Below, one piece after another: positions 1-5,624 of a stretch of 5,662 nt of DNA. The first letter of the stretch is position 1. Every line of letters starts with the position of its first letter. A model generated the notes under the pieces. The model was not told where the DNA came from. It saw only the letters and a program-made list of their open reading frames with translations, and ran no database searches. Origin of the DNA: Longimicrobium sp. (GTDB taxonomy: Bacteria > Gemmatimonadota > Gemmatimonadetes > Longimicrobiales > Longimicrobiaceae); the NCBI GenBank assembly GCA_030446945.1, contig JAUJMI010000258.1:1-5662 (forward strand), read 5' to 3'. The translations under genes were made by a program, and so were the position numbers.

Positions 1-573
1 CACCCACTCGGCGAGCGAGGGGACGGCGTACTCGATCCCGGAGCGCTCGTCCGCGACGGCGGCGACCAGGATGCCGCCCATCCCGCGCAGGCGCCGGTTC
101 CACGGCTCGCCCACACGCGCGTCGAAGGCATCCGCCAGCGCCTGGAACCGGCGCGGGGGAAAGTGCGCCTCGCGCATGGAGCGCAACGCGTCCGCGCAGA
201 GCAGGAGGATGGAGTAGCGGCCGGCCGACTCCGGGAGCCCGGCGGACAGCTCCTCGTGCAGGATGGCGAGATGGCGCTCCAGCAGCCACTGCGGCATCCC
301 GCGAGACGAGAGGACGCCGCCCAGCCACTTCACCTGCTCCACCGCGGCGCCCGGCGTCAGGTCGGCCACGGTGGCGAGCCAGCCGCTGTCGCTCAGCGAG
401 AACTGTCGGCCGCGCGTGCCGTAGCGGTGGCCGTAGTACGGGAACTCCGCCCACGAGCGCTGCGCCGCGCGCCGCGACGCCTTCACCTCGCGCGGGTCGC
501 TGGTGACGACGTGGTTCCCCGCCTCGGGGTTGAGGATATTGGCTTCGTGGTAGCGGATGTGCCTCGCGATCAT
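1..573 (-). CDS. Unrecognised helical protein, 3' end outside the window
   Basis: The frame is open from an ATG at 573 down to base 1, giving 191 residues and no stop. A good Shine-Dalgarno (GGGAGGG, 4 bases before the ATG) sets the start. I do not recognise the family. There is no signal peptide or convincing membrane segment, so it is probably cytoplasmic. An aromatic and basic stretch at about residues 41-57 (WAEFPYYGHRYGTRGRQF) is followed by segments that look alpha-helical: about 76-91, 94-111 (WLLERHLAILHEELSAGL) and 118-135. The single Cys (126) is not in a metal-binding motif. The last visible residues (PSLAEWV) may be close to the C-terminus, but this cannot be seen. It is the last visible member of a leftward run, 63 bases after the VTT membrane gene, and could be co-transcribed with it. 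GC-rich third positions support real coding. Function is unknown. Confidence 0.75.
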   Translation of the reverse strand, partial: MIARHIRYHEANILNPEAGNHVVTSDPREVKASRRAAQRSWAEFPYYGHRYGTRGRQFSLSDSGWLATVADLTPGAAVEQVKWLGGVLSSRGMPQWLLERHLAILHEELSAGLPESAGRYSILLLCADALRSMREAHFPPRRFQALADAFDARVGEPWNRRLRGMGGILVAAVADERSGIEYAVPSLAEWV

Positions 574-577
574 CCGT

Positions 578-584
578 CCCTCCC
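578..584 (-). promoter_or_regulatory. Ribosome binding site of the left-edge gene
   Basis: On the minus strand this reads GGGAGGG and sits 4 bases before the ATG at 573. It decides the start, because an overlapping ATG 13 bases upstream is in a different frame. It is the clearest Shine-Dalgarno among the leftward genes. Confidence 0.6.
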
Positions 585-636
585 ATTTTGGGGTGCCGCT
601 TTCAAGCTGTACGCGGCCGGGCCCGCGCGCAACCGA

Positions 637-1092
637 TCATCCGAACAGCCGGTTCCACAGGTCGGGGACCATCGCCACCACGGCGAAGTGGATGAAGCGC
701 CCCACCAGGCACGCCACCACGAAGAACACGATGTTCATGCGCACCGCCCCCGCCGCGATCGCCATCACGTAGAGCGGCGGCAGCCCCACCAGCGAACTGC
801 AGAAGAAGACGAGCTTCCCCCACAGGGGGCGCGCCTCCAGCTTCGCCTGCGTCGCCTCCAGCCCGCGCTGCACGCGGCCGGCGGGGAGCTTCAGCACGCC
901 GAGCCCCACGTAGTACATCGCGATCTTCCCCACCGTCTGCCCCAGCGTGGCCGCGATCACCAGCGGCAGCACGTAGGACCGCGGCGAGAGCGCCACCGCG
1001 GAGAGCAGGTAGATCTCCGTGTTGACTACGGGGACGAGCGAGCCCAGCACACAGATCGCGAACGTGGTCAGCCAGACGGCGACGAACGTCAT
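637..1092 (-). CDS. Small VTT-domain (DedA/YqaA-like) integral membrane protein
   Basis: A 151-residue polytopic membrane protein. Hydrophobic segments lie at about residues 3-21, 40-64, 94-116 and 119-143. Family-like features are a Pro-x-x-x-x-Glu element near 21-26 (VPVVNTEIYLL), the G-x-x-x-G plus Tyr pattern at 51-63 (GQTVGKIAMYYVG), and a C-terminal Gly-containing segment at 112-131 (IAAGAVRM, then VGRF). Together these match the VTT/SNARE-associated fold. It is shorter than canonical DedA proteins (about 200 residues or more) and closer to the YqaA-type short forms. Some DedA members recycle undecaprenyl phosphate across the membrane; that role here is inference. The gene starts 31 bases after the M23 peptidase stop and has no obvious Shine-Dalgarno, which suggests it depends on the upstream transcript. 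The fold is fairly certain; the substrate is unknown. Confidence 0.85.
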   Translation of the reverse strand: MTFVAVWLTTFAICVLGSLVPVVNTEIYLLSAVALSPRSYVLPLVIAATLGQTVGKIAMYYVGLGVLKLPAGRVQRGLEATQAKLEARPLWGKLVFFCSSLVGLPPLYVMAIAAGAVRMNIVFFVVACLVGRFIHFAVVAMVPDLWNRLFG

Positions 1093-1123
1093 CGCGGACG
1101 GAGCGGTGGAGTGCGGCTCGGGC

Positions 1124-1699
1124 TCACGGCTTCACGAGCAGGGGATACGGATTCAGGTCCCTTCCCCGCCACCAGCGGTTCGGGTCGGATACGGTGTAGA
1201 CGGCGAAGTGCAGGTGCGGGTTTCCGGCGGGCGCGTTGCCGGTGTGCCCCACGTACGCGATGACGTCGCCGGCGCGCACCAGGTCGCCCTCCTTGAGGCC
1301 GGTGCGGTAGCGCTGGAGGTGCGCGTAGTAGTAGATGGTGCGCCCGTCCGCGTCGCGGTGGTAGAGCGAAATCCCTCCCTGCGCGGTCGTGGCCCGTTTC
1401 ACGATCACCCCGCCCGCCGCCGCCAGCACCGGCGTCCCTTCGGCCGCGAAGATGTCCACCCCCTTGTGCTTGCGCCCGCCCGAGCGCGCCGCGCCGTAGC
1501 TGTCCGCCAGGTCGCGCTCCCGCACCCCCGCCACCGGGATCACCAGCCGCGCGGTCGTTGCCGCCCTCCGCTCCTCGCGGCTCGCCACCCTCACCAGCAG
1601 CGTCTTCTCGGTCGCGGCCAGGTGGACGATGATTCCCAGCAGCAACGCCACCTCTGCCAGCGCCACGCCGATGGTGGCGCGGCGCAGGGTGATGCGCAC
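1124..1699 (-). CDS. Membrane-anchored M23 (LytM-type) metallopeptidase
   Basis: A peptidoglycan endopeptidase-type protein, 191 residues from the GTG at 1699. One transmembrane helix lies at about residues 8-29 behind a basic N-terminus, so the catalytic part should face the periplasm. The zinc-site motifs are complete: HKGVD (His78, Asp82), the YAHL histidine (His127) and HLH (His162, His164). Active M23 enzymes cut peptide crosslinks in the cell wall, and the intact motifs suggest catalysis rather than a degenerate regulator. The start is uncertain. GTG 1699 has GGAGG 3 bases upstream. The frame also stays open through a Pro/Ala/Glu-rich tail ending in four Arg, back to a CTG at 1765 that overlaps the upstream TGA as CTGA; that would give 213 residues. 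The upstream neighbour is the serine hydrolase and the downstream neighbour the VTT protein, probably in one transcript. Confidence 0.88.
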   Translation of the reverse strand: MRITLRRATIGVALAEVALLLGIIVHLAATEKTLLVRVASREERRAATTARLVIPVAGVRERDLADSYGAARSGGRKHKGVDIFAAEGTPVLAAAGGVIVKRATTAQGGISLYHRDADGRTIYYYAHLQRYRTGLKEGDLVRAGDVIAYVGHTGNAPAGNPHLHFAVYTVSDPNRWWRGRDLNPYPLLVKP

Positions 1700-1761
1700 G
1701 CGCCTCCGCCGCGGCGCGGGCTCCGGTGCCGGAGCGGGGTCGGGCGGGGCGGCGTCCTCGG

Positions 1762-2712
1762 TCAGCGCGGCAACGGGGGAAGCTGCGTGGCCGGGTTGTA
1801 GTGCCGGAACACCTCGCGGCCGATGCGCGCGATGAGGAGGTTGGCGGGGTTGTCCGGCATGTACGACCTGTCCTGGTTCTCGCGCGTCATCACGCACACC
1901 GCCACCGGAGCCTCGGCGCCGTACAGGATGCCGCAGTCGTTGCGCGCCTGGTCCACGTCGCCCGTCTTGTGCGCGGCGGCGACGTTGTCGGGAAGCCAGC
2001 GCTGCAGCTTGTTCGCGTCCTGGTTGGCGCGCAGCATCCGCAGCGCCAGCGAGTCCATGACAGGCGACACCGCGCGCCCCTGGTGCAGCAGGGTGAACAG
2101 GCGCGTCGTCTCGTCCGGCGTGCTGACGCCCAAACCGTACTTCACCGAGCTGTCCATGGCCACCGAGGTGGCGCGCAGAAAGGTCTTGGAGTGGATCTTG
2201 GTGTGGGGAAGCCCCAGCGCCTCCATCTTGCTCCACACCGTGCGGATGTTGAGGCGGTCGAGGAGAAGGTTGGTGGCGGTGTTGTCAGAGAGGGTGATCA
2301 TCAGCCACGCCGCGTCCTCCACCGTCAGGTTGAGCCCGGAGGCCATGTGCTTCAGCACCCCGGAGCCGCCCACCCGGTCGCGCGCGATCATCCCGATGCG
2401 CTCGTCCAGCCGGATCGAGCCCTTGTTCACCTCGTCCAGCAGCGCCACCAGGATCGCCACCTTGATCAGCGACGCGGACGGGTACGTCTCGCCGCCGCGG
2501 ATCGAGAGCGTCTCGCCCGTCTTCAGGTTGGCCACGCTGACCCCCGCCACCCCCGCGTGTCCGCGCATCACCCCCTCCCGCGTGCGGCGCAGCGCCGTCG
2601 TGTCGGTGCGCGCGGCGGAGGGTGCGGGGGGTCCGGCTGCGGGCGCGGCGGCGGCGCAGGCCAGCGCGGCGAGCGCCAGCAGGGGTGCGGCTGTGCGAGA
2701 GAGGCGGCTCAT
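1762..2712 (-). CDS. Secreted class A beta-lactamase-like serine hydrolase
   Basis: A 316-residue protein of the penicillin-interacting serine hydrolase fold (Beta-lactamase2 / class A-related). It has a signal sequence at about 1-27; Cys19 in LALAALAC could be lipidated, but the lipobox is poor. Active-site motifs in order are SLIK (Ser81 nucleophile, Lys84), GSGVL (116-120) before the next helix, SDN (142-144) and KTG (249-251), followed by ARNDCGILY. The omega-loop Glu of class A lactamases (ExxLN) is not visible: residues 165-199 contain no Glu. It may therefore be a wall-processing or penicillin-binding hydrolase, or a weak lactamase, rather than an efficient resistance enzyme. The ATG at 2712 is chosen because it directly precedes the signal peptide; the frame is open further upstream, but that part would overlap the predicted promoter. 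It is the first gene of the leftward run. Confidence 0.88.
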   Translation of the reverse strand: MSRLSRTAAPLLALAALACAAAAPAAGPPAPSAARTDTTALRRTREGVMRGHAGVAGVSVANLKTGETLSIRGGETYPSASLIKVAILVALLDEVNKGSIRLDERIGMIARDRVGGSGVLKHMASGLNLTVEDAAWLMITLSDNTATNLLLDRLNIRTVWSKMEALGLPHTKIHSKTFLRATSVAMDSSVKYGLGVSTPDETTRLFTLLHQGRAVSPVMDSLALRMLRANQDANKLQRWLPDNVAAAHKTGDVDQARNDCGILYGAEAPVAVCVMTRENQDRSYMPDNPANLLIARIGREVFRHYNPATQLPPLPR

Positions 2713-2751
2713 GGCGGATGGGGCGCGGATTGTGGGGGGATGGTCTCCCGC

Positions 2752-2780
2752 AGTATGGGGCGAGGCGCGCGTGTTGTCCA
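2752..2780 (-). promoter_or_regulatory. Sigma70-like promoter for the leftward wall-gene run
   Basis: On the minus strand, TGGACA (2775-2780) and CATACT (2752-2757) are separated by exactly 17 bases, matching the consensus at 5 of 6 and 4 of 6 positions. Transcription would begin near 2745 and give a leader of about 33 bases before the serine hydrolase ATG. Predicted from sequence only. Confidence 0.5.
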
Positions 2781-2885
2781 TCTGCAGCCGGCGCGGGGCG
2801 GACACGGGCGGGCGGGCGAATTTCGTAAGGCGATGGGGTGCATCGGCTTAGCCTCCCGGAGCCGGAGCGGCGGCGCACGCGGTTG

Positions 2886-2915
2886 TTGACGGGGGGGGTG
2901 CACGAGGGGTATCAT
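2886..2915 (+). promoter_or_regulatory. Sigma70-like promoter for the NlpC/P60 gene
   Basis: TTGACG (2886-2891) and TATCAT (2910-2915) are 18 bases apart, each 5 of 6 to consensus, in otherwise GC-rich DNA. The expected start of transcription is near 2922, about 60 bases before the ATG at 2981. A run of eight G (2891-2898) covers the last base of the -35 element and the beginning of the spacer. The -35 elements of this and the leftward promoter are about 105 bases apart, so shared regulation is possible. I saw no clear operator between them. Confidence 0.55.
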
Positions 2916-2980
2916 GGGCCCCACTCAACACCCCGATCGATCCGCTTCGGCGCCGCCGCGGCCATCCCGCTCACACGGGG

Positions 2981-3601
2981 ATGCCACCCGGTGGGATGGT
3001 CCCCGCGCCGATCCGTTTTCACCCGCGTTCCCCCACATCAGCCTTGCTTCCACGCCGCGGCAGCGCACTCTTTGCCATTGCCCTGGGCCTCGTGCTGGCC
3101 CTTCCCCGCGCCGCCTCGGCGCAGGAAAGCTTCCCCAGGCTCCGCGAGTTCCTGCGCGGCGAGTCGGCGCGCGGCGTCGATGCGAGCCGCGACTCGGTGG
3201 TGGCGCTGGCCCGCCGGCAGATCGGCGTGCGGTACGCACGCGGCGGCAGCTCCCCGGAGCGCGGCTTCGACTGCAGCGGTTTCCTCCAGTTCCTGATGCG
3301 CCGCCTGGACGTGCGCCTCCCCCGCACCGCGGACGAGCAGGCGCGCGTGGGCCAGGCGGTGCCGCGCGACGTGAGCCGCCTGCTTCCGGGCGACATCCTC
3401 ACCTTCGGCTACGGCGGCCGCACCACGCACGTGGGGATGTACATCGGGGGCGGGCGCTTCATCCACGCCAGCACGGGATCGCGCCGCATCGCGGAGGCGC
3501 GGCTGGACCGCTCGTCTTCGCTGGTGCGCGCGTGGACGGGGGTGCGGCGGATGCTGGGGCGCAGCGACAGCACCGTCGCTGTGGCGAGCGCCAACCGCTG
3601 A
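2981..3601 (+). CDS. Secreted NlpC/P60 cysteine peptidase
   Basis: A 206-residue exported protein of the NlpC/P60 family, which cleaves peptide bonds in peptidoglycan stems. A hydrophobic signal core at about residues 28-41 ends in an ASA-Q cleavage site (47/48). The catalytic domain follows from about 70 to 195, with Cys98 in GFDCSGF, His150 in THVGMYIGGG and His162 in FIHAST forming the usual triad. The PGDIL element before the first His is also typical. The domain lies at the C-terminus with only a short spacer and no SH3 or LysM domain, so it is a minimal single-domain form. The start is uncertain: ATG 2981, ATG 2996 and TTG 3044 are all in frame, none with a strong Shine-Dalgarno. The TTG would give a more typical 26-residue signal peptide. 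A good promoter lies upstream and a hairpin downstream, so it is probably monocistronic. Confidence 0.9.
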   Translation: MPPGGMVPAPIRFHPRSPTSALLPRRGSALFAIALGLVLALPRAASAQESFPRLREFLRGESARGVDASRDSVVALARRQIGVRYARGGSSPERGFDCSGFLQFLMRRLDVRLPRTADEQARVGQAVPRDVSRLLPGDILTFGYGGRTTHVGMYIGGGRFIHASTGSRRIAEARLDRSSSLVRAWTGVRRMLGRSDSTVAVASANR

Positions 3602-3608
3602 ACCGCGC

Positions 3609-3675
3609 CTCACGCAGAGGCACGGAGGGAGCTGCGAGAAAAGCTGAAGTTGCCTCCTCTGTGGCTTTATGTGAG
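3609..3675 (+). repeat. 67-base imperfect inverted repeat, probable interspersed element
   Basis: The left arm begins CTCACGCAGAGGCACGGAGG and the right arm, read on the other strand, begins CTCACATAAAGCCACAGAGG. The arms are clearly related but imperfect. The loop region holds a small AGCT/AGCT pairing. From memory, CTCACGCAGAG-type palindromes recur between genes in several environmental bacteria, so this is probably one decayed copy of a repeat family. It could fold in RNA downstream of the NlpC/P60 stop. A copy count cannot be made from this window. Confidence 0.5.
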
Positions 3676-3679
3676 ACTG

Positions 3680-3689
3680 TCGTTAACGA
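3680..3689. other. Perfect 10-base palindrome TCGTTAACGA
   Basis: A perfect AT-richer palindrome in GC-rich surroundings, between the 67-base inverted repeat and the 13-position hairpin. It lies about 100 bases before the cdd start, so it could be a binding site for a dimeric regulator. Chance is also plausible at this length. Confidence 0.25.
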
Positions 3690-3694
3690 TGCCC

Positions 3695-3723
3695 GGCCCG
3701 CTCCCACACGGTGGAAGCGGGCC
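3695..3723 (+). terminator. Strong hairpin after the NlpC/P60 gene
   Basis: Arms 3695-3707 (GGCCCGCTCCCAC) and 3711-3723 (GTGGAAGCGGGCC) pair over 13 positions with one C-A mismatch and an ACG loop. It lies between the NlpC/P60 stop and cdd. No T run follows (TTGTGCTA only), so it is not a classical intrinsic terminator. It may still slow or end transcription, protect a 3' end, or be another interspersed palindrome. Confidence 0.5.
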
Positions 3724-3750
3724 TTGTGCTACGCGGCGTCGCGCCCGAGC

Positions 3751-3769
3751 TTGCGGGGCAGGCCCGCAA
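3751..3769 (+). promoter_or_regulatory. Small hairpin just upstream of cdd
   Basis: TTGCGGG and CCCGCAA form a perfect 7-base-pair stem with a 5-base loop, ending 20 bases before the TTG start of cdd. If the cdd transcript begins upstream, the stem would lie in the leader and could affect translation. I could not identify a convincing cdd promoter. Confidence 0.3.
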
Positions 3770-3789
3770 ACCCGATCGAGCGAACGACG

Positions 3790-4248
3790 TTGACCAAACC
3801 GACCGAGAACCCGGCGCTGGACGAACAGCAGGCGCAGGCGCTGATGGAGAGCGCCCGCGCGGCCCGCGGCTTCGCCTACGCGCCGTACAGCCGCTTTCCC
3901 GTGGGCGCCGCACTGCTGGCCGACGACGGCACCGTGGTCACGGGATGCAATGTGGAGAACGCCTCGTACGGGCTCACCAACTGCGCCGAGCGCACGGCGA
4001 TCTTCAAGGCCGTGTCGGAGGGGCGCACGACGTTCCGCGCCATCGCGGTGGTGGGGCCGCAGGACGACCTCGCCTGCGCACCCTGCGGAGCGTGCCGCCA
4101 GGTGCTGTATGAGTTCGGCCCCGAGATGGTGCTGGTGACGCCCGCCGGGCCCAACCAGCCGGGCGGCGTGCGGATGACCACCGTGGGCGCCCTCCTCCCC
4201 GGCGCCTTCGACGGGACGGACCTTCCCGCGCTGGCGGAGGAGGGGTGA
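3790..4248 (+). CDS. cdd: Cytidine deaminase
   Basis: A 152-residue homotetrameric-type cytidine deaminase that hydrolyses cytidine or deoxycytidine to uridine or deoxyuridine plus ammonia in the cytoplasm. Key elements are AYAPYSRFPVGAAL (29-42), the substrate-binding GCNVEN (52-57), NCAERTA (64-70) with zinc ligand Cys65 and proton-shuttling Glu67, and PCGAC (98-102) with zinc ligands Cys99 and Cys102. The C-terminal LLPGAF is typical. It is slightly longer than the B. subtilis enzyme (136 residues), mainly because of about 10 extra residues at the N-terminus. No ATG exists before the conserved region; TTG 3790 is chosen because the only ATG (3844) would remove most of the first helix. The Shine-Dalgarno is weak. 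Its stop overlaps the next gene's GTG by four bases, so the two are translationally coupled. Confidence 0.95.
   Translation: MTKPTENPALDEQQAQALMESARAARGFAYAPYSRFPVGAALLADDGTVVTGCNVENASYGLTNCAERTAIFKAVSEGRTTFRAIAVVGPQDDLACAPCGACRQVLYEFGPEMVLVTPAGPNQPGGVRMTTVGALLPGAFDGTDLPALAEEG
4236..4243 (+). promoter_or_regulatory. Ribosome binding site of pdp inside the cdd end
   Basis: GGAGGAGG within the last codons of cdd lies directly upstream of the GTG at 4245. It fixes the GTG start and the four-base GTGA overlap. Confidence 0.65.
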
Positions 4249-5555
4249 GCAGCGGGGCGGTGCCGCTGATCGAGCGGAAGAAGAGCGGCGGCGAGCTGGC
4301 CCCCAGTGAGATCCGCTCCCTCCTGGCCGGCTACCTGGACAGGTCGATCCCCGACTACCAGGTGGCCGCGTGGCTGATGGCCGTCTGCTGGCGCGGGATG
4401 ACGGAGGGAGAGACGCTGGCGATGACGCAGGCCATGGTCGACACCGGCGCCACCCTCGAATGGGCGAGCCTCGACCGTCCCACCGTCGACAAGCACAGCA
4501 CCGGCGGCGTGGGCGACAAGACCTCGCTGGTCCTGGTGCCGCTGATGGCCGAGGCGGGCGCCGCCTTCGTGAAGATGTCCGGCCGTGGCCTGGGGCACAC
4601 CGGCGGCACGCTGGACAAGCTGGAGTCCATCGCCGGCTTCCGCACCGAGCTGGGGCTGGAGGAGATGAGCGCCCAGGTGCGGCGGATCGGGTGCGCGCTC
4701 GTAGGCCAGAGCCCCGCCCTCGTCCCCGCCGACGGGGCGCTGTACTCGCTTCGCGACGTCACGGCGACGGTGAATTCGGTGCCGCTCATCGCCAGCAGCA
4801 TCATGTCCAAGAAGCTGGCCGGCGGCGCGGGGACCATCGTGCTGGACGTGAAGTGGGGCTCCGGCGCCTTCATGCCCACGCAGGAGGCGGCTCGCGAGCT
4901 GGCCCGCGCCCTGGTCCGTATCGGCGAGGGAGCCGGGCGCCGCACGCGCGCCGTCCTCTCCTCCATGCGCGAGCCGCTGGGGCGCGCCGTGGGAAACGCG
5001 CTGGAGGTGCGCGAGGCGCTCGACACCCTCAACGGCGGCGGCCCCGCAGACCTGTGGGCGCTCACCGTGGAGCTCGGCACGCACCTGATGCTCCTCTCCG
5101 GCCTCGCATCCTCCGCCGATGACGCGGTGCGCACCCTCACCGCGCTGCGCGATTCGGGGGCGGCGGCGCGGCGGATGGAGATGCTGGTGGAGGCGCAGGG
5201 TGGGGACCCGCGCGTCGTCGCGCGCCCCGACCTCCTCCCCGCCGCGCCCATCGTCCGCACCGTCGCCGCCGATGGGGAAGGATGGGTGGCGGAGGCCGAC
5301 GCGCGCACCGTCGCGGAGGCGGCGCTGCAACTCGGTGCCGGACGTCTGCGCAAGGGCGACCCCGTGGATCCCGCGGTCGGTGTCGCCGTGCTCGCCCGCG
5401 TCGGCGACCGGCTTGCCCCCGGGGCTCCCCTGGCCGGGGTGCACGCCCGCACCGAGGCCGCCGCCGAAGCCGCCGAAACGCATCTCCGCGCCGCCTTCCG
5501 CCTCTCGCCCGAAGTGGTGGCCGCGCCCGTCGACCTGTACGAGACGGTGGGGTAG
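4245..5555 (+). CDS. pdp: Pyrimidine-nucleoside (thymidine) phosphorylase
   Basis: A 436-residue enzyme that phosphorolyses uridine, thymidine or deoxyuridine to the free base and (deoxy)ribose-1-phosphate; the family forms homodimers. The length fits (B. subtilis Pdp 433, E. coli DeoA 440). It has an N-terminal helical domain, the phosphate-binding KHSTGGVGDK (83-92, with His84), the family signature SGRGLGHTGGTLDKLE (112-127), and base-binding Tyr167, Arg170, Ser185 and Lys189 in YSLRD and SIMSKK. A C-terminal PYNP_C domain lies at about 345-430. Lys110 just before the signature is as in Pdp enzymes, where E. coli thymidine phosphorylase has Met, so I favour the broad-specificity Pdp over DeoA; the comparison is from memory. 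The GTG start has a strong Shine-Dalgarno inside cdd. With cdd it forms a salvage pair taking cytidine to uracil and ribose-1-phosphate. Confidence 0.95.
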   Translation: MSSGAVPLIERKKSGGELAPSEIRSLLAGYLDRSIPDYQVAAWLMAVCWRGMTEGETLAMTQAMVDTGATLEWASLDRPTVDKHSTGGVGDKTSLVLVPLMAEAGAAFVKMSGRGLGHTGGTLDKLESIAGFRTELGLEEMSAQVRRIGCALVGQSPALVPADGALYSLRDVTATVNSVPLIASSIMSKKLAGGAGTIVLDVKWGSGAFMPTQEAARELARALVRIGEGAGRRTRAVLSSMREPLGRAVGNALEVREALDTLNGGGPADLWALTVELGTHLMLLSGLASSADDAVRTLTALRDSGAAARRMEMLVEAQGGDPRVVARPDLLPAAPIVRTVAADGEGWVAEADARTVAEAALQLGAGRLRKGDPVDPAVGVAVLARVGDRLAPGAPLAGVHARTEAAAEAAETHLRAAFRLSPEVVAAPVDLYETVG

Positions 5556-5586
5556 CGGGCATCGCGGGCCCTCACCGCCCCGGCCC

Positions 5587-5608
5587 CCTCTCCCGATAAC
5601 AGGAGAGG
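5587..5608. terminator. Hairpin after pdp, repeat-like
   Basis: CCTCTCC and GGAGAGG form a perfect 7-base-pair stem around the loop CGATAACA, 32 bases after the pdp stop. With the preceding CCCTCACCGCCCCGG it resembles a common intergenic repeat of the CCCTCTCCCG...GGAGAGGG type. No T run follows. It may end the cdd-pdp transcript, or serve both strands if a convergent gene follows. Confidence 0.45.
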
Positions 5609-5624
5609 AGTGCGGTCGAAGAAG

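Noticed and set aside
612..627. CGCGG/CCGCG hairpin between the VTT gene and the left-edge gene
   Set aside because: A five-base-pair GC stem without a T run is expected by chance in this composition, so I do not call it a terminator.
163..1263. Long plus-strand open frame of 366 codons
   Set aside because: It runs antisense across the left-edge gene, the VTT gene and the end of the M23 gene. Its product is an Arg/His/Ala-rich low-complexity string with no family features, typical of antisense frames in GC-rich DNA.
1766..2236. N-terminal extension of the M23 frame back to an ATG at 2236
   Set aside because: It lies wholly inside the serine hydrolase coding region in another frame and has shadow-like composition. 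The real protein starts near the transmembrane helix.
1762..2712. Antibiotic resistance beta-lactamase
   Set aside because: The fold is right, but the class A deacylation Glu is not found, so a resistance call is not supported.
2713..2805. Upstream extension of the serine hydrolase to ATG 2805
   Set aside because: It would put 31 polar residues in front of a clear signal peptide and would cover the predicted promoter. ATG 2712 is a better fit.
1726..2889. Long plus-strand open frames opposite the serine hydrolase (also 1823-2851)
   Set aside because: They are antisense to a gene with complete catalytic motifs, have biased composition and no recognisable domain, and would cover both predicted promoter elements of the leftward run.
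3876..5483. Minus-strand open frame of 535 codons opposite cdd and pdp (also 4355-5575)
   Set aside because: cdd and pdp are unmistakable on the plus strand. The antisense products are Gly/Arg/His- or Ser/Arg-rich strings without motifs.
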